8,080 nucleotides of DNA from Actinomycetota bacterium (GTDB taxonomy: Bacteria > Actinomycetota > Actinomycetes > UBA12327), in NCBI GenBank assembly GCA_003529305.1, contig DPWC01000022.1, forward strand, positions 1-8,080. Direction: 5' to 3'. The position numbers and the translations under genes are program-made. Of the stretch, positions 1 to 5,541 are shown piece after piece (position 1 is the stretch's first letter; each line of letters starts with the position of its first letter). The notes under the pieces were generated by a model. It did no database searches, was not told the origin of the DNA, and saw only the letters and a program-made list of their open reading frames with translations.

Positions 1-286
1 CGGCCACGAGCGCACCCCCGGTCGAGGCAGTGGACCACCCGTTGTCGCGAGCCAGATTGGGCAGCAGTACCAGAAGTGCGGTCAGTGGGAGTGCGATCGA
101 GGCATTGACGCTCGACAGTGCCAGCACCTGCCGCCGACCGCGAACCGTGACCGCCTCTTTCCACCCCGGGATCTGGTCGTCCCCGTATACCCCGACGGCG
201 GCACGCGTTGCCGAGCGCAGGGAGGGTGCGGGGTCGGAATCAGCAGCCGACGAGCCCACAACAGCAGCGGTTGTCACGGAGGGCAT
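1..286 (-). CDS. N-terminal part of a membrane protein, function unknown
   Basis: An open frame runs leftward from ATG 284-286 off the left edge without a stop, giving 95 residues. The first ~52 residues are polar and probably cytoplasmic (rich in Ala, Ser, Asp and Arg, with an IPGWKEAV stretch). A basic GRR then leads into a strongly hydrophobic segment at about residues 54-76 (ALPLTALLVLLPNLA), followed by a small-residue stretch that could begin a second helix. There is no cleavable signal peptide. A GAGGTGG Shine-Dalgarno-like run lies directly upstream. Its spacing is too short for the ATG but about 10 bases from an in-frame GTG at 275-277, so the real start may be that GTG. The layout (basic residues, a first helix ending in NLARDNGW, then a Gly/Ala helix) faintly recalls polysaccharide flippases, but this is a guess. 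The frame is supported by its RBS-like site, its length and plausible membrane-protein composition. Confidence 0.6.
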   Translation of the reverse strand, partial: MPSVTTAAVVGSSAADSDPAPSLRSATRAAVGVYGDDQIPGWKEAVTVRGRRQVLALSSVNASIALPLTALLVLLPNLARDNGWSTASTGGALVA

Positions 287-395
287 CCCACCTCAAGTGG
301 AGGAGCTGGCGGCTCGGGGGACCGATCGGGTGAGGATGGGCAGGGCTTGGTTACCCACGCACCACCCGCAGGGCATGAGCGTACTTGGCTTTCCG

Positions 396-401
396 TGTCA
401 A
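396..401 (-). promoter_or_regulatory. Possible -35 element (TTGACA) for the leftward membrane-protein gene
   Basis: The leftward strand reads a perfect TTGACA here, about 110 bases upstream of the leftward start codon. No good TAnnnT hexamer lies 16-19 bases downstream; the nearest, TACGCT, is only 12 bases away. It is therefore at best half of a promoter. Confidence 0.25.
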
Positions 402-415
402 GACCTGCTGGCCCG

Positions 416-444
416 TGGGCGGGATACGCGGGCACACCCGCCCA
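416..444. repeat. Inverted repeat, 8-bp arms with 13-base loop
   Basis: TGGGCGGG at 416-423 is exactly complementary to CCCGCCCA at 437-444. It lies in the divergent intergenic region just upstream of the candidate rightward promoter. There is no U-tract on either side, so a terminator is unlikely. It could be an operator or a structural element, or chance in GC-rich DNA. Confidence 0.4.
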
Positions 445-469
445 ATACCGAGAAGTCCGGGGACCCGTA

Positions 470-499
470 TTGACCCTGCCACAGGGCCATCCCTACGCT
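470..499 (+). promoter_or_regulatory. Candidate sigma-70-type promoter for the DUF916-like operon
   Basis: TTGACC (470-475) and TACGCT (494-499) are separated by 18 bases and fit the actinobacterial TTGACn / TAnnnT pattern. Transcription would start near 506 and give a leader of about 165 bases before the GTG at 671. The long leader and the dyads in it leave room for post-transcriptional control. This is pattern matching by eye only. Confidence 0.4.
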
Positions 500-634
500 T
501 CGGGGGCCGGAACGCCCTCGGGAGGTCCGGCGTCCTATTCGAGCGACAACTGTTCGGCATCGACTCGGTCATGCCGCTTCCCTGGACCGGCGCTTGGTTC
601 GGGGTGCGACGACCGAAGCGGGCCGTGGCCATCA

Positions 635-648
635 CCCACTGCGGTGGG
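635..648 (+). promoter_or_regulatory. Small hairpin close to the start of the DUF916-like gene
   Basis: CCCAC (635-639), loop TGCG, GTGGG (644-648) would form a 5-bp GC-rich stem ending 22 bases before the GTG start. It sits near where ribosomes load, in a gene without a strong Shine-Dalgarno sequence. It may affect initiation or be incidental. Confidence 0.25.
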
Positions 649-670
649 CTGACCGAACGGATGGACCTAA

Positions 671-1699
671 GTGACGCGTGGCTCTGGCCTTCGTCGGGCA
701 GCCTTGATGCTTGCGGTCTGCGCAACTCTTGCGGGCGTTGCCAACATCGCCTCCCCCGCCCACGCTGCTGACAATGGCGCATGGTCGGCCTCCCCGACTC
801 AACAGGGCACCTTCACAGCCCGACAGTTCTTCTTTCTGGAACTCGCTCCAGGTGCCACGATCAAGGACTCGATCACCATTAAGAATGCTGGTCAGGTAGA
901 TCAGCCGCTGGATATCTACACCGCAGATGCGTTCAACATCGAAAGCGGAGCGGGCTTTGCCTTGCGCAAGCGCGGGGACAAGAACACCGATGTCGGTTCG
1001 TGGATCACCCTGGATCAGGAGAAAGTGGTCGTTGGACCCAACGGTGGCAAAACGATCGTCCCGTTCTCACTGACGGTGCCTCGGGGCGTGACACCCGGTG
1101 ACCATGCCGGGGGAGTAGTCACCATCGAGCCAGCTCCAGCTCCACAGGGTGATGTCAGTCAAGTCCAGATCCAGCGCGCCTTGGGAGTGCGTGTCTATGT
1201 CCGCGTGGCAGGGCCTTTGACCCCAGCTTTGTCCATTACCAAGGTCACGGTCTCAGCCAAGCCGGCTCGGTTACCCTTTGTTGGCCAGCAAGGCGGCACC
1301 ACCGTTACCTACACGGTGCGCAACTCCGGGAATGTGCGCTTGACGGCCGATCGTGAGATCACCCTGAAGGGGCTCTTCGGCCGCACCCTGCGCAACACCG
1401 GCAAGGGGCCGATTCCTGAAATCTTGCCCGGATCCACCGTGACGCTGACGGAAAGTTTCCCCAAGGCACCGGTGATTGATCAGATCACGGCGACTGTCAA
1501 GTTGACCGCTGCAGACGGCAAGGTCTCGACATCAGGTTCGGCATCGACCTTCGTGGTGTCCCTCGCCTTCCTCATCTTGCTGGCACTCCTGATCATCGGC
1601 ATTGTGCTGGCCGTGTGGTGGAGAAGGCGTGAGGCCGGACTTGTCGCGAAGATGGCACAGGAGGCTGGGCCACTGACGCCCACCGGAGACGGAATCTGA
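671..1699 (+). CDS. DUF916 / WxL-interacting-like membrane-anchored surface protein
   Basis: A 342-residue exported protein. Residues 1-32 are a signal peptide (basic RGSGLRR, hydrophobic ALMLAVCATLAGVA, cleavage after AHA). Residues ~38-155 resemble the DUF916 peptidoglycan-binding domain of WxL-interacting proteins: FFFLELAPGATIKDSITIKN, then a W at 111, VGPNGGKTIVPFSLTVP, and TPGDHAGGVVTIEP. RVYVRVAGP (174-182) ends this part. A second beta-sandwich (~185-288, with TYTVRNSGNVRL) resembles the adjoining domain of such proteins. One membrane helix at ~293-316 is followed by WWRRRE and a short cytoplasmic tail. An in-frame TAA at 668-670 sits immediately before GTG 671, so no longer start is possible. 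Its stop overlaps the next start (TGATG). In Firmicutes this family retains WxL-domain proteins at the cell wall; the same role here is inferred, helped by the WxL-like gene at 5525-4200. The fold call is good; exact family membership is by eye. Confidence 0.8.
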   Translation: MTRGSGLRRAALMLAVCATLAGVANIASPAHAADNGAWSASPTQQGTFTARQFFFLELAPGATIKDSITIKNAGQVDQPLDIYTADAFNIESGAGFALRKRGDKNTDVGSWITLDQEKVVVGPNGGKTIVPFSLTVPRGVTPGDHAGGVVTIEPAPAPQGDVSQVQIQRALGVRVYVRVAGPLTPALSITKVTVSAKPARLPFVGQQGGTTVTYTVRNSGNVRLTADREITLKGLFGRTLRNTGKGPIPEILPGSTVTLTESFPKAPVIDQITATVKLTAADGKVSTSGSASTFVVSLAFLILLALLIIGIVLAVWWRRREAGLVAKMAQEAGPLTPTGDGI

Positions 1700-1701
1700 T
1701 G
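1684..1701 (+). promoter_or_regulatory. RBS and TGATG translational coupling site
   Basis: GGAG at 1684-1687 precedes ATG 1699-1701, and the upstream stop TGA (1697-1699) shares its last A with this start. Ribosomes finishing the DUF916-like gene can restart on the next gene, so the two products are probably made in fixed proportion. Confidence 0.6.
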
Positions 1702-3108
1702 CGACGACGCGAGCGTGCGAAGACCCTTGGGGCTGTCGCGGCCATCAGTGTGGTTCTGCTTGCTCCTACGGTGATGTTGGCAGGAGCACCGGCACTTGCT
1801 GACGATGCCACAGCAACCGCACCAGGATTCTTTAATCCGCAGGACCCCAATGCGGGAGGCATCCCCACGGGTCGCACAGCGACTGTCTCACCGCCAATCG
1901 TGAACATCGGTGAGTCCTTGATCGTGTCGGGCTCCGGTTGGCCAGCGGATTCGTTGGTGACGGCGGCGGTCTGTGGGAACAATTACCTCAACGGTTCAGT
2001 CGATTGCAATGCTTCGGGTCAAGGGCAAAGCACCGCAACTTCGACAGGAACCATTGCCATTCAGGTCGGCATCCCTTCTGCGCCGCCGACCCCGTGTCCG
2101 TGTGTGGTCCATGTCGCCACATTGGCCGACACCAACACAGTGGATATTCCGTTCCAAGTCAATGGTGTGCCCACGGCACCACCCTCGCGGACGGTCACCA
2201 ACCGCTCTGTTGATGTCGATCCACGACTGAGTGGCTCGGGCCCGCTGTCGGCGTATTTGGGCGGCGCCGCCAAGCGAGAGTTGATCCTGACTGTCACGAA
2301 CACGGGCTCTGATCCTTTGGTCAACCCGGTGCTGAATCTGACCGTTGGCAAGGGTGAAGACCCAACGGGCCTACTCACTGATGCCAATGGCAACGGCCCG
2401 GCGCTAGGCACCATTCAGCCAGGTCAGTCGGTGGAGTATCGCCAAACGGTGACGCTGACCGCTCCTGCATTCGGCCAATACCGAGTCAAAGGTCAATTCG
2501 TCGGTCTGGATTCCTTGACGGTCAATCAGCAGCGCAACAACGCTGGGGACTTGACCTTCTCGATAGCGACATCGACTTATCCATGGGTGCTGATCGTCCT
2601 GGTCTGGCTGCTGCTGCAGATTCCACTGCTGGGTCTGTACAAGCGTCGGCCCACGGCGGCACCAGTGGACGAGGACCCCCTCTTCGACGATGTGCCTGTC
2701 TCGCAAGGTGTACCTGCTGTGGCTCCTCCGGTGCCGGTGGGTGCTCCCGCTCCGACCGGCGCCGCTGCACCTGCTGCGGCTGCGACGGCAACGGCAGCGG
2801 CCGTCAGCCTGAGCAAGCCGCCCAGCCAGACACCCAGTCAGGCACCCTTGCCGCCACCTATCCCGGCGCCGACGACGCCGGCCCCACCACCGCCCCCGGG
2901 CTATGCCGCTGTGGGAGCTGCAGCCGCGGCCCCGAGTGCACCGGCGGCACCAACACCGGTCATCGATCCCAACGCCAGCATCCCGGCGGCACCGCCCTTG
3001 CCACCACCCCCACCGGTGGCTGGCCAGGACACTGCGCCCGTCCCGAGCGCACCGGCACCCACTGGCGTTGAGGCATTGCGCGCGCTTCTGCAACCACCCG
3101 CGCAGTAG
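1699..3108 (+). CDS. Neocarzinostatin-like surface protein with membrane anchor and Pro/Ala-rich tail
   Basis: A 469-residue exported membrane protein. Signal peptide 1-34 (MRRRER..., cleavage after ALA). Residues ~61-155 resemble the neocarzinostatin/macromomycin immunoglobulin-like fold: VSPPIVNIGESLIVSGSGWPADSLVTAAVC, then GTIAIQV and PCPCVVHVAT, with Cys pairs 92/103 and 133/135. That family is best known from enediyne chromoproteins, but the fold is common in actinobacterial surface proteins, so antibiotic binding is not implied. A second beta domain (~170-290) carries ILTVTNTGSDPLVNPVL, a conjugation-like or CARDB-like pattern. A helix at ~294-313 followed by LYKRR is a stop-transfer segment. 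The ~155-residue tail beyond it should be cytoplasmic; it starts acidic (DEDPLFDD), becomes almost pure Pro/Ala/Thr/Ser, and ends in a possible helix VEALRALL. No sortase motif. It is coupled to the DUF916-like gene, so it is probably a partner in the same surface complex. Function unknown. Confidence 0.75.
   Translation: MRRRERAKTLGAVAAISVVLLAPTVMLAGAPALADDATATAPGFFNPQDPNAGGIPTGRTATVSPPIVNIGESLIVSGSGWPADSLVTAAVCGNNYLNGSVDCNASGQGQSTATSTGTIAIQVGIPSAPPTPCPCVVHVATLADTNTVDIPFQVNGVPTAPPSRTVTNRSVDVDPRLSGSGPLSAYLGGAAKRELILTVTNTGSDPLVNPVLNLTVGKGEDPTGLLTDANGNGPALGTIQPGQSVEYRQTVTLTAPAFGQYRVKGQFVGLDSLTVNQQRNNAGDLTFSIATSTYPWVLIVLVWLLLQIPLLGLYKRRPTAAPVDEDPLFDDVPVSQGVPAVAPPVPVGAPAPTGAAAPAAAATATAAAVSLSKPPSQTPSQAPLPPPIPAPTTPAPPPPPGYAAVGAAAAAPSAPAAPTPVIDPNASIPAAPPLPPPPPVAGQDTAPVPSAPAPTGVEALRALLQPPAQ
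2640..3108 (+). repeat. Low-complexity Pro/Ala-coding region
   Basis: This is the part of the neocarzinostatin-like gene that encodes the cytoplasmic tail. It consists of imperfect Pro/Ala-rich stretches with PPPP runs and AAAA runs (for example near residues 355-368 and 395-411) rather than exact tandem repeats. The low complexity produces long open frames on the opposite strand that are not genes. Such tails are usually disordered and variable in length between strains. Confidence 0.6.
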
Positions 3109-3118
3109 GGCGTGGGAA

Positions 3119-3140
3119 AGCGCTTCCTGTGCGGAGCGCT
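3119..3140. terminator. Hairpin between convergent genes, possible terminator
   Basis: AGCGCTTCC (3119-3127) pairs with GGAGCGCT (3133-3140) through one bulged T, around a TGTGC loop. It lies in the 30-base gap between the rightward stop at 3108 and the leftward hydrolase stop at 3139, the usual place for a bidirectional terminator. There is no U-tract on either strand, so it would be an atypical actinobacterial terminator. Confidence 0.4.
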
Positions 3141-3834
3141 ACCGCTGGCCTAACAGAATCTCGGCGATGGCGGCGGGCTGAGTTAGCGGTGAATCGTGTG
3201 GGCCGTCGAAGGTCGAGTACTCGATGCCCCGCGCATCAAGTCGCGATCGCGTCAGTTGACACGGATATGTCGCGGGTGTCTGAGTGAAAAACACAAAGCG
3301 GGCAGGAACGCCGTTGCCTGCATCAGTGAGCACCGCTTGATCCAACGAGGGACCCAGCGGTGTGGAGACCAAGTGGGCGTTGACGAACTCGGTGAGTTGC
3401 GGATCAGTGAATCCCTGTTCGGCACCCACAGGGCGCGGCGGAATGCTGAGCGCGGGATCTAGATCATCTGGAGGCGGGGGGACGCCGGGGGGATTGAGGT
3501 CGACACCGCGCTCACCGTGGTCAGGGACGGCCGCGTCGAGGTAGACGACCTGCTCAAGAGCATCCGCGCAGAGTTCCACCGCACACCGCACGGGGATTCC
3601 GCCCTGGCTGTGGGCCACCAGAACGACGGGCTCCCCGGCACCCCGTACTGCGTGAACGACATCGTTGACCCACTGGTCCAAGGTGACAGCCGCACCATCT
3701 GGGGGGCGCTCCGCTTCGCAACCGGTCAGTGTCGGTGCGCTGACTTCATGCCCACGCGCCTGCAGTTCTCGGCTCAGCGGTTCCCACGCCCAGCCACCAC
3801 GAAAGGCGCCATGGATCAGGACGAAGTGCGTCAT
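3139..3834 (-). CDS. Alpha/beta-hydrolase, salicylate-esterase/MEST-like
   Basis: A 231-residue soluble enzyme, full length for the small plant-esterase-like (MEST/HNL) branch of the alpha/beta-hydrolase superfamily. FVLIHGAFRGGWAW (4-17) is the first strand plus oxyanion-hole loop. AHSQGG (75-80... around Ser76) is the nucleophile elbow. VVYLDAAVPDHG (97-107) matches the LDA.VP.DG segment of this branch. GPHDSPLTQP (211-220) supplies the catalytic His213. The cap contains an unusual proline-rich loop, NPPGVPPPPDD (114-124), encoded by two runs of six G/C. No signal peptide, so it is cytoplasmic. Its ATG overlaps the stop of the ABM-like gene (ATGA, 3831-3834), so the two are co-translated. 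The substrate cannot be predicted; small ester or amide hydrolysis is likely. Confidence 0.85.
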   Translation of the reverse strand: MTHFVLIHGAFRGGWAWEPLSRELQARGHEVSAPTLTGCEAERPPDGAAVTLDQWVNDVVHAVRGAGEPVVLVAHSQGGIPVRCAVELCADALEQVVYLDAAVPDHGERGVDLNPPGVPPPPDDLDPALSIPPRPVGAEQGFTDPQLTEFVNAHLVSTPLGPSLDQAVLTDAGNGVPARFVFFTQTPATYPCQLTRSRLDARGIEYSTFDGPHDSPLTQPAAIAEILLGQR

Positions 3835-4160
3835 GGCCGAACGAATTCACCCGGGCCGGTGTCCATGACGATGTCGACGAACTCTCTGGGGTAGCCGTCG
3901 TAGGGGCGGAGATGTTCGTACATCACCTCGGTATAGGCGACATAGCCGTCGCGTTGCGTGCATTCGGTGTATGAGTCAACGGTGTCGAAAAAACGCAGAT
4001 TCATGAAGTGCGTCCGGTCTTCCTGTCCGCGCACCAAGATGCGGCGAATGAAACCGGGATGATCATCGAAGAACTGTGCGAATCCTTCAGAAAATCGCAT
4101 ATAGGCCTCAGCGTGTTCCGCATCGTCCTTTGTCCATGCGTGCGAGATAACAATGACCAT
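3831..4160 (-). CDS. ABM-like dimeric alpha/beta-barrel protein
   Basis: A 109-residue protein with the alternation of a ferredoxin-like dimeric alpha/beta barrel: strand VIVISHAWT (2-10), helix AEHAEAYMRFSEGFAQFF (~14-31), strand GFIRRILVRG (36-45), strand HFMNLRFFDT (51-60), helix VDSYTECTQRDGYVAYTEVM (~61-80), strand REFVDIVMD (92-100). HPGF before the second strand and the W/F-type third strand are typical of antibiotic-biosynthesis-monooxygenase (ABM) relatives. Family members range from cofactor-free monooxygenases to haem-degrading enzymes and stress proteins, so the reaction is unknown. ATGA overlap links it to the hydrolase, suggesting action on the same small molecule. It starts 39 bases after the WxL-like stop; no Shine-Dalgarno sequence is visible, but a -10-like hexamer sits 6 bases before the ATG, so it may begin its own leaderless transcript. 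Confidence 0.75.
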   Translation of the reverse strand: MVIVISHAWTKDDAEHAEAYMRFSEGFAQFFDDHPGFIRRILVRGQEDRTHFMNLRFFDTVDSYTECTQRDGYVAYTEVMYEHLRPYDGYPREFVDIVMDTGPGEFVRP

Positions 4161-4166
4161 GCGGTG

Positions 4167-4172
4167 ATGCTA
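4167..4172 (-). promoter_or_regulatory. -10 element of a likely leaderless promoter (TAGCAT)
   Basis: On the leftward strand TAGCAT is followed by exactly 6 bases and then the ATG of the ABM-like gene. This places the transcription start at or next to the start codon. The -35 region is weak (GGTCAAG about 18 bases upstream). The absence of any Shine-Dalgarno sequence supports a leaderless start. Confidence 0.45.
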
Positions 4173-4199
4173 GGGGAAGCGTCGTGCAGTCTTGACCGA

Positions 4200-5525
4200 T
4201 TAGGCCAGAGTGATCGTCATAGTCGCGACATAGCGATCGGCGGCCTGGAAAGCCGGCACCGTGAGCGTCACTAGTGACCGAACAGTGTAGACGCCACCGG
4301 TGGTGTCCGTGGTGCTGTTCTGTTGGCCGTCTTTGGTGCACAGGGCCACGGTGCCGCTGAAGGACTGGGCACTGGATCCCGCAGCGGCACCAGGAGCCAC
4401 CAATGAGGCGTCGAAGCCACTGATCGCTGTCTTGCCGGGGGCCGTGTAGTCGTAGGCCTCACCGACCGTGGCAGCAGCGCAGGTGGGAGTGGCCGTCAGG
4501 GTCGACTTGTTCATCGACTTGCCTGTTGAGCCCGTGAAGTTCGTCAACACTGCGGAGAGGGACCAGCCAGAGGTTCCACCGCGATTATCCGACACAGTGA
4601 TGTCGTTGAGATTTCCCACGATGGATGCTGGAGCCAACGGTGAGGTCACTGTTCCAAGGTTCACAGTGGTGGCATTCGGATTGACATTGGAAGTGCCTTG
4701 CACAGGACTGCCGAGAGCACTTCCATCAGTGCTCCCGGTGGTTGCGGTGGTGTTCGTGTAAGTCCGTTGTGTCAGATTGCCCTGCAGGATGCTCACATAG
4801 GCCACTTGCTGTGTGGCACAACCAGAGCCTCCCGTGGTGTCCCCTGCCTGGGCCACGCACTGGCTGGTGGGGTTGGCCGGGGGTACGCCGTTGACGAAAG
4901 TTTTAGACCCCGCAGTCGTGGTGCTCTGCGGCGTGCAGGTCACCGTCGAGCCGCTCAGATCACTATCACTGGTAGCAACGACGACATAGGTGAATGTGCC
5001 GGGTACGAGTTCAATTTTGGCACCCGGTTCGAAGTTCTGGGTTGCGCCGCTGGCTGTGGTAGTAGGGATCGAGATCGACACAGGTTGAGGCGCCGTAATA
5101 CTCGAGTAGGCCGCAATCGTCCCCGTGGAGCTTGGTGAACCCGATGTTGTGGTCACAGCAAAGAGTGCAGACCCGCCTTGGAGTCGGACCGACACCGTTG
5201 GTTCGGCTCGCACTTGGGCATCGGGAATGGCAAAAGGAAGGTTCGCCGGAACGCTCGGGAAGGAGTAGGAGGCGGTGATCGAATTGCCGGCATTGACGGA
5301 ATCAGGAGCCGTGATCGTGACGGGATAGTTGGAAATTCCCAAGTCGTACGAAGCAGCCAAATTGGGTGCGTTGAAGGTGCAGAGGTAGGGCAGCGTGAGA
5401 GTGGAGGCCTGAGCCGGTGAAGCTGCGGCGACAACGCTGAGGCCTAAGGCGACAACGGCCGTGGACAGCACAGTCGCAGCCAAGCGCCCCAGGCGATGGG
5501 GGTGACGAGCAGTGGTGGCAGTCAT
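4200..5525 (-). CDS. Secreted WxL-like surface protein
   Basis: A 441-residue secreted protein. Residues 1-40 are a signal peptide (RHPHRLGR, hydrophobic VLSTAVVALGLSVVAA, cleavage after PAQA). Residues ~43-200 form a beta-rich domain starting YLCTF and ending TVTC, a layout seen in actinobacterial secreted adhesion-type proteins (DUF6801-like, tentative); Cys49 and Cys197 could pair. A Ser/Thr/Gly-rich middle (~200-290) follows. Residues ~285-441 resemble a WxL domain: VNLGTVTSPLAP, then ITVSDNRGGTSGWSLSAVL with the WSL motif at 321-323, and a final YVATMTITLA strand ending the protein as in WxL proteins. The second, C-terminal W-x-L is degenerate (TIT without Trp). No sortase motif or C-terminal helix, so retention must be non-covalent, as for WxL proteins held by DUF916 proteins. 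The frame is open for 96 more codons upstream, but ATG 5525 starts a proper signal peptide, has AGGTGG 10 bases upstream and overlaps the previous stop (TGATG). Confidence 0.75.
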   Translation of the reverse strand: MTATTARHPHRLGRLAATVLSTAVVALGLSVVAAASPAQASTLTLPYLCTFNAPNLAASYDLGISNYPVTITAPDSVNAGNSITASYSFPSVPANLPFAIPDAQVRAEPTVSVRLQGGSALFAVTTTSGSPSSTGTIAAYSSITAPQPVSISIPTTTASGATQNFEPGAKIELVPGTFTYVVVATSDSDLSGSTVTCTPQSTTTAGSKTFVNGVPPANPTSQCVAQAGDTTGGSGCATQQVAYVSILQGNLTQRTYTNTTATTGSTDGSALGSPVQGTSNVNPNATTVNLGTVTSPLAPASIVGNLNDITVSDNRGGTSGWSLSAVLTNFTGSTGKSMNKSTLTATPTCAAATVGEAYDYTAPGKTAISGFDASLVAPGAAAGSSAQSFSGTVALCTKDGQQNSTTDTTGGVYTVRSLVTLTVPAFQAADRYVATMTITLA

Positions 5526-5541
5526 CAGCTGGGTGCCACCT
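5523..5541 (-). promoter_or_regulatory. RBS and TGATG coupling of the two secreted-protein genes
   Basis: The stop TGA of the four-Cys protein (5527-5525) shares its A with the ATG (5525-5523) of the WxL-like gene, with AGGTGG about 10 bases upstream. This decides the WxL-like start and implies coupled translation. Confidence 0.6.

Larger units (their letters stand above)
287..670. other. Divergent intergenic region, 384 bases
   Basis: This stretch separates the leftward membrane-protein gene from the rightward DUF916-like gene. I see no convincing gene in it; several open frames cross it but they read like shadows (Arg/Pro-rich, no family pattern, running into the next gene out of frame). 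It contains a candidate rightward promoter at 470-499, an isolated perfect TTGACA on the leftward strand at 401-396, an 8-bp inverted repeat at 416-444 and a small hairpin at 635-648. GTTCGG at 597-602 can pair with CCGAAC at 653-658, and a second GTTCGG occurs at 552-557, so a leader RNA could fold in alternative ways. I could not match it to a known riboswitch class. Confidence 0.6.

Noticed and set aside
287..670. Riboswitch (for example cyclic-di-AMP type, often upstream of actinobacterial cell-wall genes)
   Set aside because: I looked for the conserved core pattern and could not find it. Only generic GC-rich dyads are visible.
351..782. Leftward (143-codon) and rightward frames spanning the 287-670 gap
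   Set aside because: They are Arg/Pro-rich, overlap the signal-peptide codons of the DUF916-like gene and show no family features.
2404..3093. Long leftward open frame (229 codons) opposite the neocarzinostatin-like gene
   Set aside because: It is rich in Arg, Cys, Trp and Ser and is produced by the Pro/Ala-coding low-complexity DNA on the other strand. It has no recognisable domain or RBS.
1699..3108. Enediyne chromoprotein or antibiotic resistance role suggested by the neocarzinostatin-like domain
   Set aside because: No enediyne biosynthesis genes are present, and the membrane anchor plus surface-protein context argues for a structural use of the fold.
4715..4734. 7-bp hairpin GAGCACT / AGTGCTC with 6-base loop inside the WxL-like gene
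   Set aside because: It is short, lies in a Ser/Thr-rich linker-coding region, and is within what chance allows for GC-rich coding DNA.
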